Shown in pieces: positions 27,401 to 42,000 of a stretch of DNA of 64,000 nt. Within the stretch, counting starts at the first letter, position 1; each line of letters begins with the position of its first letter. Where the stretch lies: assembly GCA_900660155.1 (NCBI GenBank), contig CABFPE010000093.1:741987-805986 (forward strand), in the 5' to 3' direction. The position numbers and the translations under genes were made by a program. The DNA is from Hofstenia miamia (taxonomy: Eukaryota; Xenacoelomorpha; Acoela; Hofsteniidae). The notes below the pieces were generated by a model. It was not told the DNA's origin and ran no database searches. It was given only the letters and a program-made list of their open reading frames with translations.

Positions 27401-30400
27401 TACGTATATGATAAATGTTATATTCATTAATCGTTAGTACACTATCTTATCACCAAATATCGACATAGTTGAAATATTAATTCCATTAAAAAAAATTAGA
27501 AACTAATTGTTTCTACATGGTAACGGAATTTCAATGGCTCCGTTACCAGGCATACAGTCTACTTTGTATTAATTTTTACTATTTTTTACTATCTTATCAC
27601 CAAATATCGACATAGTTGAAATATTAATTCCATTAAAAAAATTTAGAAACTAATTGTTTCTACATGGTAACGGAATTTCAATGGCTCCGTTACCAGGCAT
27701 ACAGTCTACTTTGTATTAATTTTTACTATTTTTTACTATCTTATCACCAAATATCGACATAGTTGAAATATTAATTCCATTAAAAAAATTTAGAAACTAA
27801 TTGTTTCTACATGGTAACGGAATTTCAATGGCTCCGTTACCAGGCATACAGTCTACTTTGTATTAATTTTTACTATTTTTTACTATCTTATCACCAAATA
27901 TCGACATAGTTGAAATATTAATTCCATTAAAAAAATTTAGAAACTAATTGTTTCTACATGGTAACGGAATTTCAATGGCTCCGTTACCAGGCATACAGTC
28001 TACTTTGTATTAATTTTTACTATTTTTTACTATCTTATCACCAAATATCGACATAGTTGAAATATTAATTCCATTAAAAAAATTTAGAAACTAATTGTTT
28101 CTACATGGTAACGGAATTTCAATGGCTCCGTTACCAGGCATACAGTCTACTTTGTATTAATTTTTACTATTTTTTACTATCTTATCACCAAATATCGACA
28201 TAGTTGAAATATTAATTCCATTAAAAAAATTTAGAAACTAATTGTTTCTACATGGTAACGGAATTTCAATGGCTCCGTTACCAGGCATACAGTCTACTTT
28301 GTATTAATTTTTACTATTTTTTACTATCTTATCACCAAATATCGACATAGTTGAAATATTAATTCCATTAAAAAAATTTAGAAACTAATTGTTTCTACAT
28401 GGTAACGGAATTTCAATGGCTCCGTTACCAGGCATACAGTCTACTTTGTATTAATTTTTACTATTTTTTACTATCTTATCACCAAATATCGACATAGTTG
28501 AAATATTAATTCCATTAAAAAAATTTAGAAACTAATTGTTTCTACATGGTAACGGAATTTCAATGGCTCCGTTACCAGGCATACAGTCTACTTTGTATTA
28601 ATTTTTACTATTTTTTACTATCTTATCACCAAATATCGACATAGTTGAAATATTAATTCCATTAAAAAAATTTAGAAACTAATTGTTTCTACATGGTAAC
28701 GGAATTTCAATGGCTCCGTTACCAGGCATACAGTCTACTTTGTATTAATTTTTACTATTTTTTACTATCTTATCACCAAATATCGACATAGTTGAAATAT
28801 TAATTCCATTAAAAAAATTTAGAAACTAATTGTTTCTACATGGTAACGGAATTTCAATGGCTCCGTTACCAGGCATACAGTCTACTTTGTATTAATTTTT
28901 ACTATTTTTTACTATCTTATCACCAAATATCGACATAGTTGAAATATTAATTCCATTAAAAAAATTTAGAAACTAATTGTTTCTACATGGTAACGGAATT
29001 TCAATGGCTCCGTTACCAGGCATACAGTCTACTTTGTATTAATTTTTACTATTTTTTACTATCTTATCACCAAATATCGACATAGTTGAAATATTAATTC
29101 CATTAAAAAAATTTAGAAACTAATTGTTTCTACATGGTAACGGAATTTCAATGGCTCCGTTACCAGGCATACAGTCTACTTTGTATTAATTTTTACTATT
29201 TTTTACTATTTTAGTAATCGGGTGAATATTTTACAAAGCCTTCAACTGTGTATAATCTCTTGTTTTAATCTTTTCATTGAACAAACACTTTTCCTTCAAT
29301 TCATTGGAGGATTAAATTGCAACAGGGTTATGTTTGAGTCCATCCAACATGTGAATAGCAATGTATTTGGTTTGCCAACTTTGATTCATATTTTCCGGAT
29401 GATAAAGGCTATCAACATCAGTACAACAGCCTATGAGGAATTGAAGCAACGCGACTTAGTTTAGGTGTATTGATTTATCTTATGTAACATTTGATTGAAA
29501 AATTGAGCCAAAAATTGCGTCATAATTATCCAATTCTTTCAGAATTTTCAGTCTTATTTAAGCTCAGAATTGTTCAACGTGACGAATATTGCCCACTTCG
29601 TGTGTTCCACAGTATATTTATCTCACTGTGGGTTTAAAATCCGTTTCAAATAGGATAAAATTTCTGCTTGCATGATAGCGTGTGGGAATAATATAAATGC
29701 AAACTGTTGCATCCAATGCTCTTCAATTTTGATCATCTGAGAAATTTATGAGTAGATTTCCAATCATTTCTCTGGAAATGAATTAAAATTGAGTCTATGC
29801 ACATTACTGAGTAAAAACATTAGTTGATTGAAAAATTGAGTTTTGAGTAACCGTCATAAAATCCGAAGCCTAATCTTATGAGTTGTTTTGAAGGACTTCT
29901 GCCAAAATATCTAGTGATATATTTATCTCATGATAGCATAGAATTTCGAATAACATGAAAAGAGAATATTTTAATAGTATCTTAACGAATTTTTTCTGCT
30001 TGGAGTTTGAATTACAACCAAACAACAAAATTACATTTTAATTTAGGAGAAAATTCATGGCGGCTTTTTCAAATCTAATTTGGAAGTTGTGATTATTTTT
30101 TGCATTGCTCAAAAATAACTCAATTCATCGTGCTGGGGCTTCATTGAAATATCTTTCAAATCGAAATCAATTATTGTTTTGGGTATAATGAATGGTTGTT
30201 TAAAATGCATCATGTCTTAGCTTAGAAGTTCATAAATTGTCGAACTTAGGGTAATTGTCGCCCTTTTGACCTGACTTGTAAGAGCTGCTTCAGTTTGACT
30301 ATCGAGAATCTATCCAATTAATCATATTATGCTTAAGTGGAATAAAGTGAATTTCCCTGGAGGCTCAAAGTAATTTATAATCGGTTAAATTTCGAGCTGT

Positions 30401-33400
30401 TTTCTTCAAATTTGTGATGCTTGATTAAAATTTGAGCTTTTAATTTCTCACCGATGTGATCCTAAAACTGGATTTTTATAGCACTCGTGCTATCAATCAG
30501 CTTTTTAAAGAACCATCTTTTATTAAGTTTTCTAGTATATGCTCATGCTTAGATTTATGTATTTTAATGCTACTGGACGTTTACATGTTGCAAACGGACT
30601 GGCATTTAGTGTTTTTGGAATTGAATAGATATCAGGCATATATTGAGCAGACAAATACATCAAAGGCACACTGAATTTACTCGATGTTTTGATAAAACGC
30701 TTCTTTTACCTGAATCTAGATATGAACTATTAAACAGCATCTTCCAATGTAAATATTTAAAAGGAAGGCTTTTGTCTTGTTAGGATGATAATAATATGCT
30801 AGTTTCAGATAGGTGTTGAAGTTAGAGGTGTGTGGTTCCGATCCCGTTTCTGGTTCCACAATGACCGAAACCAGATACCGGGCTAAAAAATAATACTTCG
30901 GCAACAGATACGGGACAGGACCGGCACCAGATACCTACATTTGCATAATATCAAGAATATTATACATTAACCATTCTATTTGTTTAAAAATAATACACTT
31001 AATATTAATTTCTCCAGTTACTTTCAGGTGTTATGTTTAGTTGCATTGTTTATTTTCGTTATCAATTAAAAAATTCCAACTTTATATGTGATAGCAAAGT
31101 TAGAGACGCTAATGACTATCGGAACCAAAATTCTCTTTTCGGGACCGGGACTAAGGAACAACTTTCGCCACATCAAAACGCGGGAAGGGATCTATTTGAA
31201 TTAATATTTGCTTTTATTTTGTTTAATATTTCCAATTTTATAATATTTTTCTAAGCTAAGTTATTTCTGCAATATCTCAAGCAAGGCTAAGGAAATACTA
31301 ATAATGCTGTGCAAAAGGTGGCAGGCCGAAATGTTTAGAAAAACTGTACTGGTGAAAATATATTATGCTTTTTCATATATGCAATAATTAAAGCACAATA
31401 GGAATGCAAAGCTTATATATATATAAAAAGTTGTCATTGTCAATTCTTAAGTTTTTGAAAATAATTGTGTTATACGTTCATAGAAAGTATTTTATATCAG
31501 CAATTTTTCTCTAACTATGTTCTAAATTTGCATTCAGATTAATAACTACCGGTAATGGGATTTTACTTCTTTATTTACTTGGCATGCATAGAAATAATAC
31601 GTTTACTAATTTGTTAATAAATTTGAAAATAAAAACATAATATTATGGCCATATTTTATTTTACCAAATGAAGAATAGTAAATTTTGAGACTCCAAGATT
31701 TGTCACATACACAATTTTGTGTTGTGTACTCAACAAAGTTAAAACTCCTACACAACACATCATAGCCTGTGTAAGCTATAAGTTTCACTGCTTGGTGATG
31801 TATAGAATTGATTTTTATAGTGAAAAAAAGCTCAGCCGAAATAGGGTTAGCAAAGCTGGAACCGTGTCCGGGCCTGGAATTATTGGTAATCACCGGGCTG
31901 AAATTTATCATATCTGAAATTAAGTGTATGTTCATTAATTGATGAAAATGATAGGTTGAATTAAAATGCATCAATTCATGTGACGGCTTACAAGAGTAAA
32001 TATGTTGATGAAATGAGATCTCAAATGAAATACAGGGTGTTGCAAAAAATAACGAAACCCAGATTCAAAATCTTGTATCTCTAAGATTAATGAAGCTATC
32101 ATATTTTTACTAGCATCACTGTATTTATCTACCTTTTTGTAAAATTTTCAAATGAAATTGATCTACAGTGCCAGAGTAGTGGCTTTTCAAAATAATGTTG
32201 TCGTTTATTTTTCCCAAAATGTTGGCTGATTGTCTTTGCAATGGCTTCTAAAATTCTCCAACAATTTTTTTTCGCTACAAAATATATTGTGGTTTTAGGA
32301 AATATTTGGATTTGATTTAATCTCCGTGACTAATGAATGACAAATGTGTTTGTAGTTTTATGTAAAACATTAATTTAGACTAGACGTTACCTAATATCTT
32401 TAATTTAGATAACAGATTGTAATATTTAATTACATCGATGTTTTATAGTTGGTTTATTATTTCTTTCTGTTTATTCTATTAATCATTTTATTGTATAGAA
32501 TAAATTAAACCCATCTATATTGGTTTTCTAAACGTTAGTGTTTATATAATAGACGTTTAATTCGACTTAATTTAAATGATTGGAAAGTTTAATTAATTTT
32601 TTGATTAATAGCTACAGTGGTTAACTACTTCTGGTGTGCCCCCAACTGATCTCGTGGCAGGCAATTTACCATTAATGTATTAGAATTAAGTTTTTAGAAA
32701 TTGTTAAAAAATATTTTTTGCAGCGGAAGTACTGCTAAAATTTTGAAGCTTGATGGTGAATGGAAAAAAATGTTGTGAACCATAGTTTTGCACGAGTGTT
32801 TTTTTCAAAATGTATTTTAGATGGCAGAGAATGATTCAGTGTTAACGGTCAGAGGCCTTATTGTCACAGATGAGGGTATATATCAGTGTATCGCCACCAA
32901 CGCACTCGGCACAGTTTCTTCGGCTGCGCATCTTCAAGTCTATGACATATCTTGTAAGTAATCAAGTTTTTAAATCCATTTGTGACCTAAATGTAAATGT
33001 ATCACGTCAAGTGAATTTTGCGCATTTAATGACAAACGTATTTTGTTCGAATCTTATTTAAATTACTTCACTTTAACCTTTTCCTCAGCTTTTAAGTTTT
33101 AAAATTTTGAAAATTTTACTGATGATTTGAGACAAGTTGGAATTGTATTTTTTCAGATATGATTTCACAGTTTTTTTTAATGGAAAATGTTCAGGACGAT
33201 GTTATATAAATATTATTCTTTAACACTAGAAACGCGACGATAGTTCAAAATGACCTATATAAGCCCTTTTTGTTTGCTTCATTATTCATTAAATAAAAAC
33301 ATTTGCAGATACATATACTTCCAATTATTTTGATAATCTCATTGAATTTTTTCGCTCGCTGTTCTAGTGTATAAACTAATGTATAAATTGATTTGGTTGT

Positions 33401-35985
33401 ATTTTTCAAATTAAATCCGGAATGTTTCCAGCAACATGTATGTAAACATCATTTTTTTGATATTTATGAGCGGCACAAACGTGTTCCTCAACCCTCGATC
33501 GTTTATTCCATCTATATCATGTATGAAGTTTATTACTTCTAATAAAGATAATTAATTCGATTCATAAAAACGATTTTATTGGATATCTATTCGAGTGAAT
33601 TCGCACAACTTCGTGTTTATTATGCCAACACGTTTTGCGGTTGCAATTTGAGAACGCTGCCAAAATGTAGGTCCTTGGAATGTGGTTAGTGGATGTGTCC
33701 ATCATTTGTTTTTTGAAGAATGTAACCGCAATGGCAAATCTAACTTTATTTGGCATTGCTTTTTAGTATTAAATATTTATCTCCTTTTTCGTCCCTTTAA
33801 AATATTTAGTTGTAAATAATTGAGTAGACGCTAGGTTGCTGCTGAGCCCACGTGTTGAGGCCATAAATGAAGACCACGCATTCAGATTGTTACTAATTAT
33901 TTTTACCAATTTTTGCCAAAATCGTAGTTATGGTGTGGGACCTCATGTGTCCATCAGACCAGAAAATTTTATGGCACTGAAATTTCAATAAAATTTAAAG
34001 CTAGCGGAAATTGAATTCAACCCCGTGTTATAATTTAACTGCTATAAAACTGATTACTGCTAGAATTTCGGTTATTTCATTTCTTGGCCAATACTATGCA
34101 AGTATCCAATATTACAGCTTACCTGTTCTCATAATAAAAATAATACAATAAAACTTGGTTTATATATTTAACTTTCAATTTTGTTAATGTCCTTGTTTGA
34201 ATTGTAATTTTTTATGAATGGCATTTATTTTTAGTGTTTTAAACTATTTTACACTTCGTTAAATAGGAAATATAATTAAGGAAGACGGTTTTCACCCCTA
34301 TTTCAAAATTCCATGAATGCCATTTTCGTTTTAATAATGACAGATTTAATATCCTCACAGTGATTTCTCTCTTACGACAACGGATTAAAGGCCCGCAGTA
34401 AAATTTGATAGATTGCTAAGTTACTTGTAGATTTGCATGATTGAAGCAAAAGAGCAGTTGATATAATAACAAATATCCCACTCGTTTTTGATGAAGCAAT
34501 ATACCGGAAAAAATTGTTCCTTCGAATATAGCATTATTGCCGTTTTGACTGCAAGCCGACCCGGTTTCGGGTCTGGTCGGTCTGTTGTATAAAGCTTAGA
34601 TTGATTGATTAAACAAATAGGGATGTTGTCCATCGCTACATTTGAAAAAGATCTAAGACGTTAAGTAATACCAATTGATGGTTATGTTTACCTAATCAGA
34701 AAGTGATTCAATACGTGAGTATTTCGATTGAAAATCTACGTCACAGGTCGAGTTGGGTAGTAAATTTTCTGATCGGATCGAGTTCGGGTCCCTTCTATGC
34801 TCATTTTGGTAACCAGCGTTGTGGGCATGATTTTTATCTGTTGCAGCTGATTTAGATACGTGCACAAACGTTTTAATTGTGTGTAGTCAAGTTAGATGAT
34901 TTGGCGAAATTAGTGTTATTTCGTCTGTGGATTGAGTCTATTCGGGACTATGGATTGAGTCTATTCGGATAGTTATATCAAATATGGTGTCACTGCTCGG
35001 TCTTGCCTTTGTGCTGACTGATTAAATTCCTATCATCAGGTATATCTGATTCTAGTATGCTACTGATAAACAAATTCTGTAGTTTATACTTTCACTTTGT
35101 CGCTATTTTTGTTTTATATTTCCTGCTGCCAACTAATCATTCCTTTGCCTGCCTAGAATTCGTATATATTCAATCACCTACTAATTTTCATCCAATTTCA
35201 TTGTGCGGTGTGTGTAGCAATTTATGGTTAACCTTTATCTAACTGGGTGAAGAAATGAATATCTAAATAGCCTATTATTTTGTTTTACATGGATGCGTGC
35301 ATGAAATTTAAAGGTGATGATGGCACGGGCGACTGGCCCACGCCTCTAAGTTAAATGTATTTGTTTGTTGCTGGAATGTTTTTGTGTAATCTTTTTTTCG
35401 TTGAACCCATGTTATCAAATTCCTTCTTATATATATATATATATATATTCATATATGAACATCTAAAACACTATTTAATTCAAACTATTTCAAATAGGCC
35501 CATTTAGAGCAAAAAAAATTTTACTTTTTTTTAAATCATTATCAAAAAATATGTATCTATGTGGATATTGTAACAACCTCCACCAAAAATTTCGAAAATT
35601 AAGTTGATAGAAGGCCCAGAACTGCAAAGAGGCGCTTTGGGATACCAAAATTTGAGGCCGGAGACATTTTGGGTCCAAAAATAAATAAATAAATTATATA
35701 TATTTATGTATATAATTTTTTTTGTAAAAAATATAATTTTTTTGCTCTAAATGGGCCTACTTGAAATAATTTGAATTAAATAGTGTTTTAGATGTTCATA
35801 TGTCCAATTCTTGGAATTGGAAAGGGGTGCCATCCCTCTATGACACCCATACCAATAAACATTAAGTTTGAGGTTTATGTCTACAAGACTTCTAATAAGA
35901 ACAAAAAAATTGAAGAAAGAAATATTAAAGAATTATATTTTTGCTGGTAACCCAAAGTGCCTCTGAAAAATATGGGAGACCTAAA

Positions 35986-36023
<38 letters not shown>

Positions 36024-39000
36024 TAGTATCATCATAGTTAGCAATATAGAAAAGCAATAACATAATATACGGCATTCAATACATTTGAAATATTTTTTCA
36101 ACAATAAATCAGGGATTCCGAACTTTGTATTGACATTAGAATGATTGCGAATTATATTGTATTGATAAATATTCATCATGTCCGATTTTTGAAGATAATT
36201 TATTAAGATATTGGCAATAAATTGAGCAATAATAATGTAGGTCTTGTTCGGGCCTGGTTTAGCCTATAGTCATGTAAGATATTACTTGAATTATGTTTGT
36301 TTTACTATTTTCGATACATATTTGAAAGATTTCCGGAGAAATAGAAAGATTATGATAATTCCATTTATTTTGAAATGATTGAGGTTGCAATTGCAATATT
36401 TTCTTGCAAGCCCCAAATATCTTGTCGAAATCCCTGAAACATCAATTTTTTCTGAATATACTGTATTAACATTGTTATTTTGTATATAGACTATTAATAT
36501 TAAAAACATTCGCATAAAAAAATTTTTTAGAAAAATTGTGTGTAGTGAGATGCAATAGTGTGTATCCAGCGCCGGAATAATATTTTTATATAATATTGCC
36601 AACTTTTTGTTCTTAGAAGGATTAATTCCATATTGGGGTTTTGCGTTTTCTTCACTTACCTGAAGTTATCCACCAAATATCTTAGAAAAATAAGGAGCTT
36701 AAAGTATAGGATTCCCATCCGGCCCTGAATACTATGGAAAAAAGTCAAACGGCGCTGAATACACTGGCGACCAAATTTCCATAGTATTCATCGCCGGTAA
36801 AAGTATATATATATATATATATTATTTTGCACATAAAATATTTTGAAATCGAATTTAAGTTTCTTGATTAAATCAAAGTTGATTAACAATTGTTTTTCAA
36901 CAGCTATTCTACACACACAAATAGTAAAATCCTACCAATTTCAGTAATGTATGTTGAGAAGTGGTGTTAAACAAAAAGGTTAAATGTGTACAAATCGGGT
37001 GTTGGTTAGGCTGGATCTCCCGCTATTTGTTTAAGTTCAGTTACTATAGCTAAATACGACTACTAATTACCAGTGATATAAGGTGTTGCGTGCATTCAAA
37101 ATTATCATTGCAATTAGTTATTTTTTCATTAAAATTAATTGCGCTCCAATATAATTAGTCTTCAAATAAACGTTAAAATTCGTTAATGAATATTTCCCTT
37201 GTTGTATTGCTGCCGTTTAATAATTCTTTCGAAATTTTCGGCGTTTGTGATTGAAATTATCTAGTTGAAGATTTATTGCCCATTTCAGTGTCTGTCTACT
37301 TGTAATCCGAAGAAATATTAACGATTATTTAAACGCAAAAGAAATACTTGATTTCAAAGGAACAGTATGACGGGCGTACATGATGCAATTGCTAAATTGA
37401 GAAATCCGACTTACTCATGCATGCCACACCTTGTTTCCAGAGGCGGAATTGTTTAAAATGCATTGTTCAATTCTTCCTGGTTTTTTGTTTTTATGCGCTA
37501 TGTTTATTGGTATTTCTGTTTTTCACATACCATTTAGTGATGAGAACCGTTTCTGCTTGTTAGTGATGAGAACCAGACTTGTCAACGAGCCGAGCTTTCN
37601 NNNNNNNNNNNNNNNNNNNNNNNNNNNNNNNNNNNNNNNNNNNNNNNNNNNNNNNNNNNNNNNNNNNNNNNNNNNNNNNNNNNNNNNNNNNNNNNNNNNN
37701 NNNNNNNNNNNNNNNNNNNNNNNNNNNNNNNNNNNNNNNNNNNNNNNNNNNNNNNNNNNNNNNNNNNNNNNNNNNNNNNNNNNNNNNNNNNNNNNNNNNN
37801 NNNNNNNNNNNNNNNAATTACGGCTCGTTGACAAGTCTGATGAGAACCGTTTCTGCTTTTTCTAGTTTCGAGTATAGATTCATATTTCAAGACTATTTAG
37901 ACCATTTGTATGTAAAATTTTGATGGATCCTTTAAATTTCATTTGCAAATTAATGCTTTATAACGCAATGGCGTTGTTGGAATTTTTTGCGCGACGTTTG
38001 TATATAACTTCATGAACAGTACATATATGTGCATACACATTATTTAGTCCATTTTTAAATAAATTTGCAAGTTGTTTATTTTGCTCATATAGATTACTAA
38101 AAGCCTTAGGCCACCCCTTGCCTCTATAAACGCCCATGAGTATAATTATGTCTTATATTTTCTGCTTGATTTTCCTTATACATTTCACTTTTTATTTAAA
38201 TTGTATTCTAACTTTTCCAGACGATTTCGTTTTGAAAGTGGCCGAATTTGTTTAACAAATGCTTGAATAGAATAATATTTTCACTGGGCGGAAAAGGTGC
38301 CACCCAGTTGCTGTTTTATTTCTCAAGGCGAAATCCATAAAATATCATTCATTTCTCGAATACGTTTGCGTTTATTGAGCGTGGTGTAACTTTGGATAAC
38401 CTGAGTATTCTTAGATTTGTTTAAATCATTAATTCGTTTGCAACTAGATCAGGTTTTATATTAAATAATAGACAAACAAACTTTTTGGCATTGTTTTTAT
38501 TGCTATTTGTGATAGGCGGTGACTTATTTTGGGGGTAAGGGCATGAAACGCGTGTCAACTAAAAATATTTGGAAGATTGAGTGCCTTCTCCATCTACAAC
38601 TCCATTATAAATATTTTTTGTCAATTTATATCTTTTTTTTGTTATGTGTGTTTTCAAAGAAACATTCATTTGAAAATGGTATTTAGTAGGAGTTAAGGTG
38701 TTGTTATTGGTGAATGTTGTAATTCACCCTAAGTTTATAAGAAGGCGGCATATCTGCTATTTATGTAAGTTTTGTATTGCTTTACCATTATTTTGTTTCA
38801 ATCCGGAATAAGGAACACTGGATAAAAGCAGTAAGCAGTCATTTATGTTCCATTTTGTATCGCATGGGCATTGGAAATTTAACGCTATTATTAACTTAAA
38901 TATTCTAGTGTAACCCTATTAATGTAATCGACTGTAACCACATTTCAAATCTTTTCTCCAAATTTGGAATTCCTTGTATATTGACACATGTATGGATAAA

Positions 39001-42000
39001 TAATGTGCTGCCCTATTATGGTATAAATAATTATTTCTATGCCTGACGTGAATTGCTTAACTACTTTTCAATTCAATAAGACGCGCGTACACACACCCAG
39101 AGGCTGCGACCCCTAAGCTATTATCTACGAGAGAATTTTCCAAAATGTTTTTTTCTGATTTTAAATACCTTTATTTTTTCGTAACTTATGAGCTTTATAA
39201 AATTTTTTAAGAAACCAAATTTTGTAAGAATTTAAGTGGGATTAAACAAAACCTGCTACTTATAGGAATTATTATGTTAATTATTCCTTAAATTTCTTGC
39301 ACAAAGTGATGTCTCGTAGTGAAAGTCAAAACGCAGATCAAAATTATCATTTGCAATTATCTTTGTGTGACACTGTGAAATTTGGGTCGAATAAAAAAGA
39401 ATCCAAAATTTCTGGTAAATGTGCACTAGTCTTCATTGATATTCAGCATATCAAACGCCGTAGTGGCATCACGAGAGATTGGTTTTTTTAACCACGACTC
39501 CCAAGTACGCATCGCTTCCTAGAAAATATCACAAGTATGTGATGAGCTGGAATGTACCGCACTGGCTACCATTCACAACAGCATTCCCAATTGATATCGC
39601 AGTTCCTGTGAATTATTTGAAAAATATTGAACGAGTCTGCCTCTGAACAGAAACTATAAGTTCAGTAAAGAATTTTTCTTCTCGTCGGATTTCCNATACA
39701 CATTATTTAGTCCATTTTTAAATAAATTTGCAAGTTGTTTATTTTGCTCCTATAGATTACTAAAAGCCTTAGGCCATCCCTTGCCACTATAAACGCCCAT
39801 GAGTATGATTATGTCTTATATTTTCTGCTTGATTTTCCTTATACATTTCACTTTTTATTTAAACTGTATTCTAACTTTTCCAGACGATTTCGTTTTGAAA
39901 GTGGCCGAATTTGTTTAACAAATGCTTGAATTGTAGTTGCTTCTGGCTAGTTTCTGTAGGTTAGAATAATATTTTCACTGGGCGGAAAAGGTGCCACCCA
40001 GTTGCTNGGATTAAACAAAACCTGCTACTTATAGGAATTATTATGTTAATTATTCCTTAAATTTCTTGCACAAAGTGATGTCTCGTAGTGAAAGTCAAAA
40101 CGCAGATCAAAATTATCATTTGCAATTATCTTTGTGTGACACTGTGAAATTTGGGTCGAATAAAAAAGAATCCAAAATTTCTGGTAAATGTGCACTAGTC
40201 TTCATCGATATTCAGCTTATCAAACGCCGTAGTGGCATCACGAGAGATTGGTTTTTTTAACCACGACTCCCAAGTACGCATCGCTTCCTAGAAAATATCA
40301 CAAGTATGTGATGAGCTGGAATGTACCGCACTGGCTACCATTCACAACAGCATTCCCAATTGATATCGCAGTTCCTGTGAATTGTTTGAAAAATATTGAA
40401 CGAGTCTGCCTCTGAACAGAAACTATAAGTTCAGTAAAGAATTTTTCTTCTCGTCGGATTTCCTGGCGCACTTCCTTCATGTTTTCCGCATTGCTTACGA
40501 TAAATATATGTGAAGCTGTAGGTCCTTCGATACTCTAACAAAAATTGGCATGGGCCGAAACTGTAGGCCCAATCCTAGTGGAGCGTTGAAAACTGCGCAC
40601 TGCACAGCTCGTTTAAATGACGGCCTATTTTGGGCCCATTTATAAATTGTATTTGTGAAATATTGTTTATAGTTTCTATGGTATTCAGTACTATTGGGTT
40701 TATTTGTGTGAACTGCTCCTACTAGTCAAGTTTTTTCATAACCTTTTCTGCATTCCTTTGTGTAACCCAGATTTCGCAGTTTTTAATACGTGGATCTACA
40801 AAGGCTTCGATTCCTTGCATCGTCCTAAAAGTCACTACATAGTCGACAATATTGCACCAGTCCATAGCTTGAACAAGTTGATATTCATTAAATAATTATC
40901 AAAGAAACATTAAGTTTCTTAGGTTCTTACTATATGTTTGACCTTATGTCTATGCTATGGTAGGCAACACGGTTATTTTTTAACTTTGGGTTTTTGTTTT
41001 AGGGTTTGAAAATGGTCAAACCAAGAGTTTTACCCCACCATGTTTCAAGTCTATTTTTAGAGGATGGGTATAGGGAAAACTTAATATTAAGTTCCCGTTA
41101 GTTGAGTGATTAATTGCAATTTCAATATAAAGTCAAGATACTAGGATAGCAGTATACTTTATTAAAGCCAATAAATAGCATACGTTGTAAACAGCACTTG
41201 CTAGCTTTCCCTTTGATAAACGTTTGTTTACACAAAGAAATGGTTCACATTTAACAAACAATTAGGGCCAACAATTTCTGCTCTATTAAATTAGCTCTTC
41301 TGCTGTTCTATTTTCTAAAGCTAAAGCAAATTCTGTTCTATGAGAACTGTCTACTCTTTCAAAAACGTACATTTTACGTTATAAATCATTTATTTATTAA
41401 TTGCACATCAGCACTTGAATTTTTCGTAACAATCTAGTCCATGCACTATTTCATAAATTATGAGGACTTCGTGAGAAGTATACTGATTGCCTTTTGATTA
41501 GGAACGAGAAATATACATAACATAATCCTCGAATTCATCAATGGTGTGGATAGCGTACATAGTTAGCATTGATGCATGTTTTATATTATTCCTAATCTCA
41601 GTCGTGATGAAGTTGAGTGGCCACAGGTGAGGCGAAGCTCCTCACTATTTGTCAAAATATTAAAAATAGACCTTAGCTCTGAATATATTTTTGACGTTAA
41701 CAAAAAATCAATTATGAAGAACTGACGCGAAGAATTCCAGCACGCATGTTTCCCAACCCCACCTGGTTGTAAATTACATATACATCAAATTTTGTATGTG
41801 AGGCTTTGGTTCATATTTTCACAAAATTTTATCCATTGATCTTGATCGAATCCTACTCCACTAATTTGCAAATGTATGTCCACCATATGCCAGAAGAACT
41901 CCTCTAATCCACCAAGCATCTGCAAAAGATTAACACATCATAATTAATCAAAAATCTTTTTCATTTACAAATTTCACTCCTATTATTACCTCCGCCAAGG

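Larger units (their letters stand above)
18730..32820 (+). other. Intron 6 (14.1 kb)
   Basis: Contains the 65-bp hAT element (20329), a RLE-type LINE tail (23225), a Tc1 pseudogene (25183), the 147-bp satellite (27441-29204), (TA)n tracts near 22890 and 31415, and a sequence starting GAGGTGTGTGGTTCCGATCC near 30825 that resembles one end of a repeat without a clear partner. The rest, including 18840-20300, 20400-22880 and 29210-30800, shows nothing supported. Confidence 0.75.

Noticed and set aside
27441-29204. CRISPR array or hammerhead-ribozyme satellite
   Set aside because: Units are contiguous with no unique spacers, and the ribozyme core motif is absent on both strands.
30825-31200. hAT-like element starting TAGAGGTGTGTGGTTCCG
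   Set aside because: No inverted partner end or target duplication was found.
32821-33061. Exon 7 as an alternative first exon starting at its ATG
   Set aside because: Phase, the Ig4 half-domain and a good acceptor immediately before it make it internal; no signal peptide follows the ATG.
35881-36179. Minus-strand ORFs encoding Tyr-Ile repeats
   Set aside because: They are translations of a (TA)n microsatellite.
37431-37923. Long ORFs on both strands running through the N block
   Set aside because: Their middle is undefined sequence; the defined ends are hAT terminal repeats and flank.
39297-40260. Two near-identical 64-codon ORFs as a gene pair
   Set aside because: They sit in the duplicated haplotype blocks, one has no homology I can see, and the similarity extends equally into non-coding sequence.
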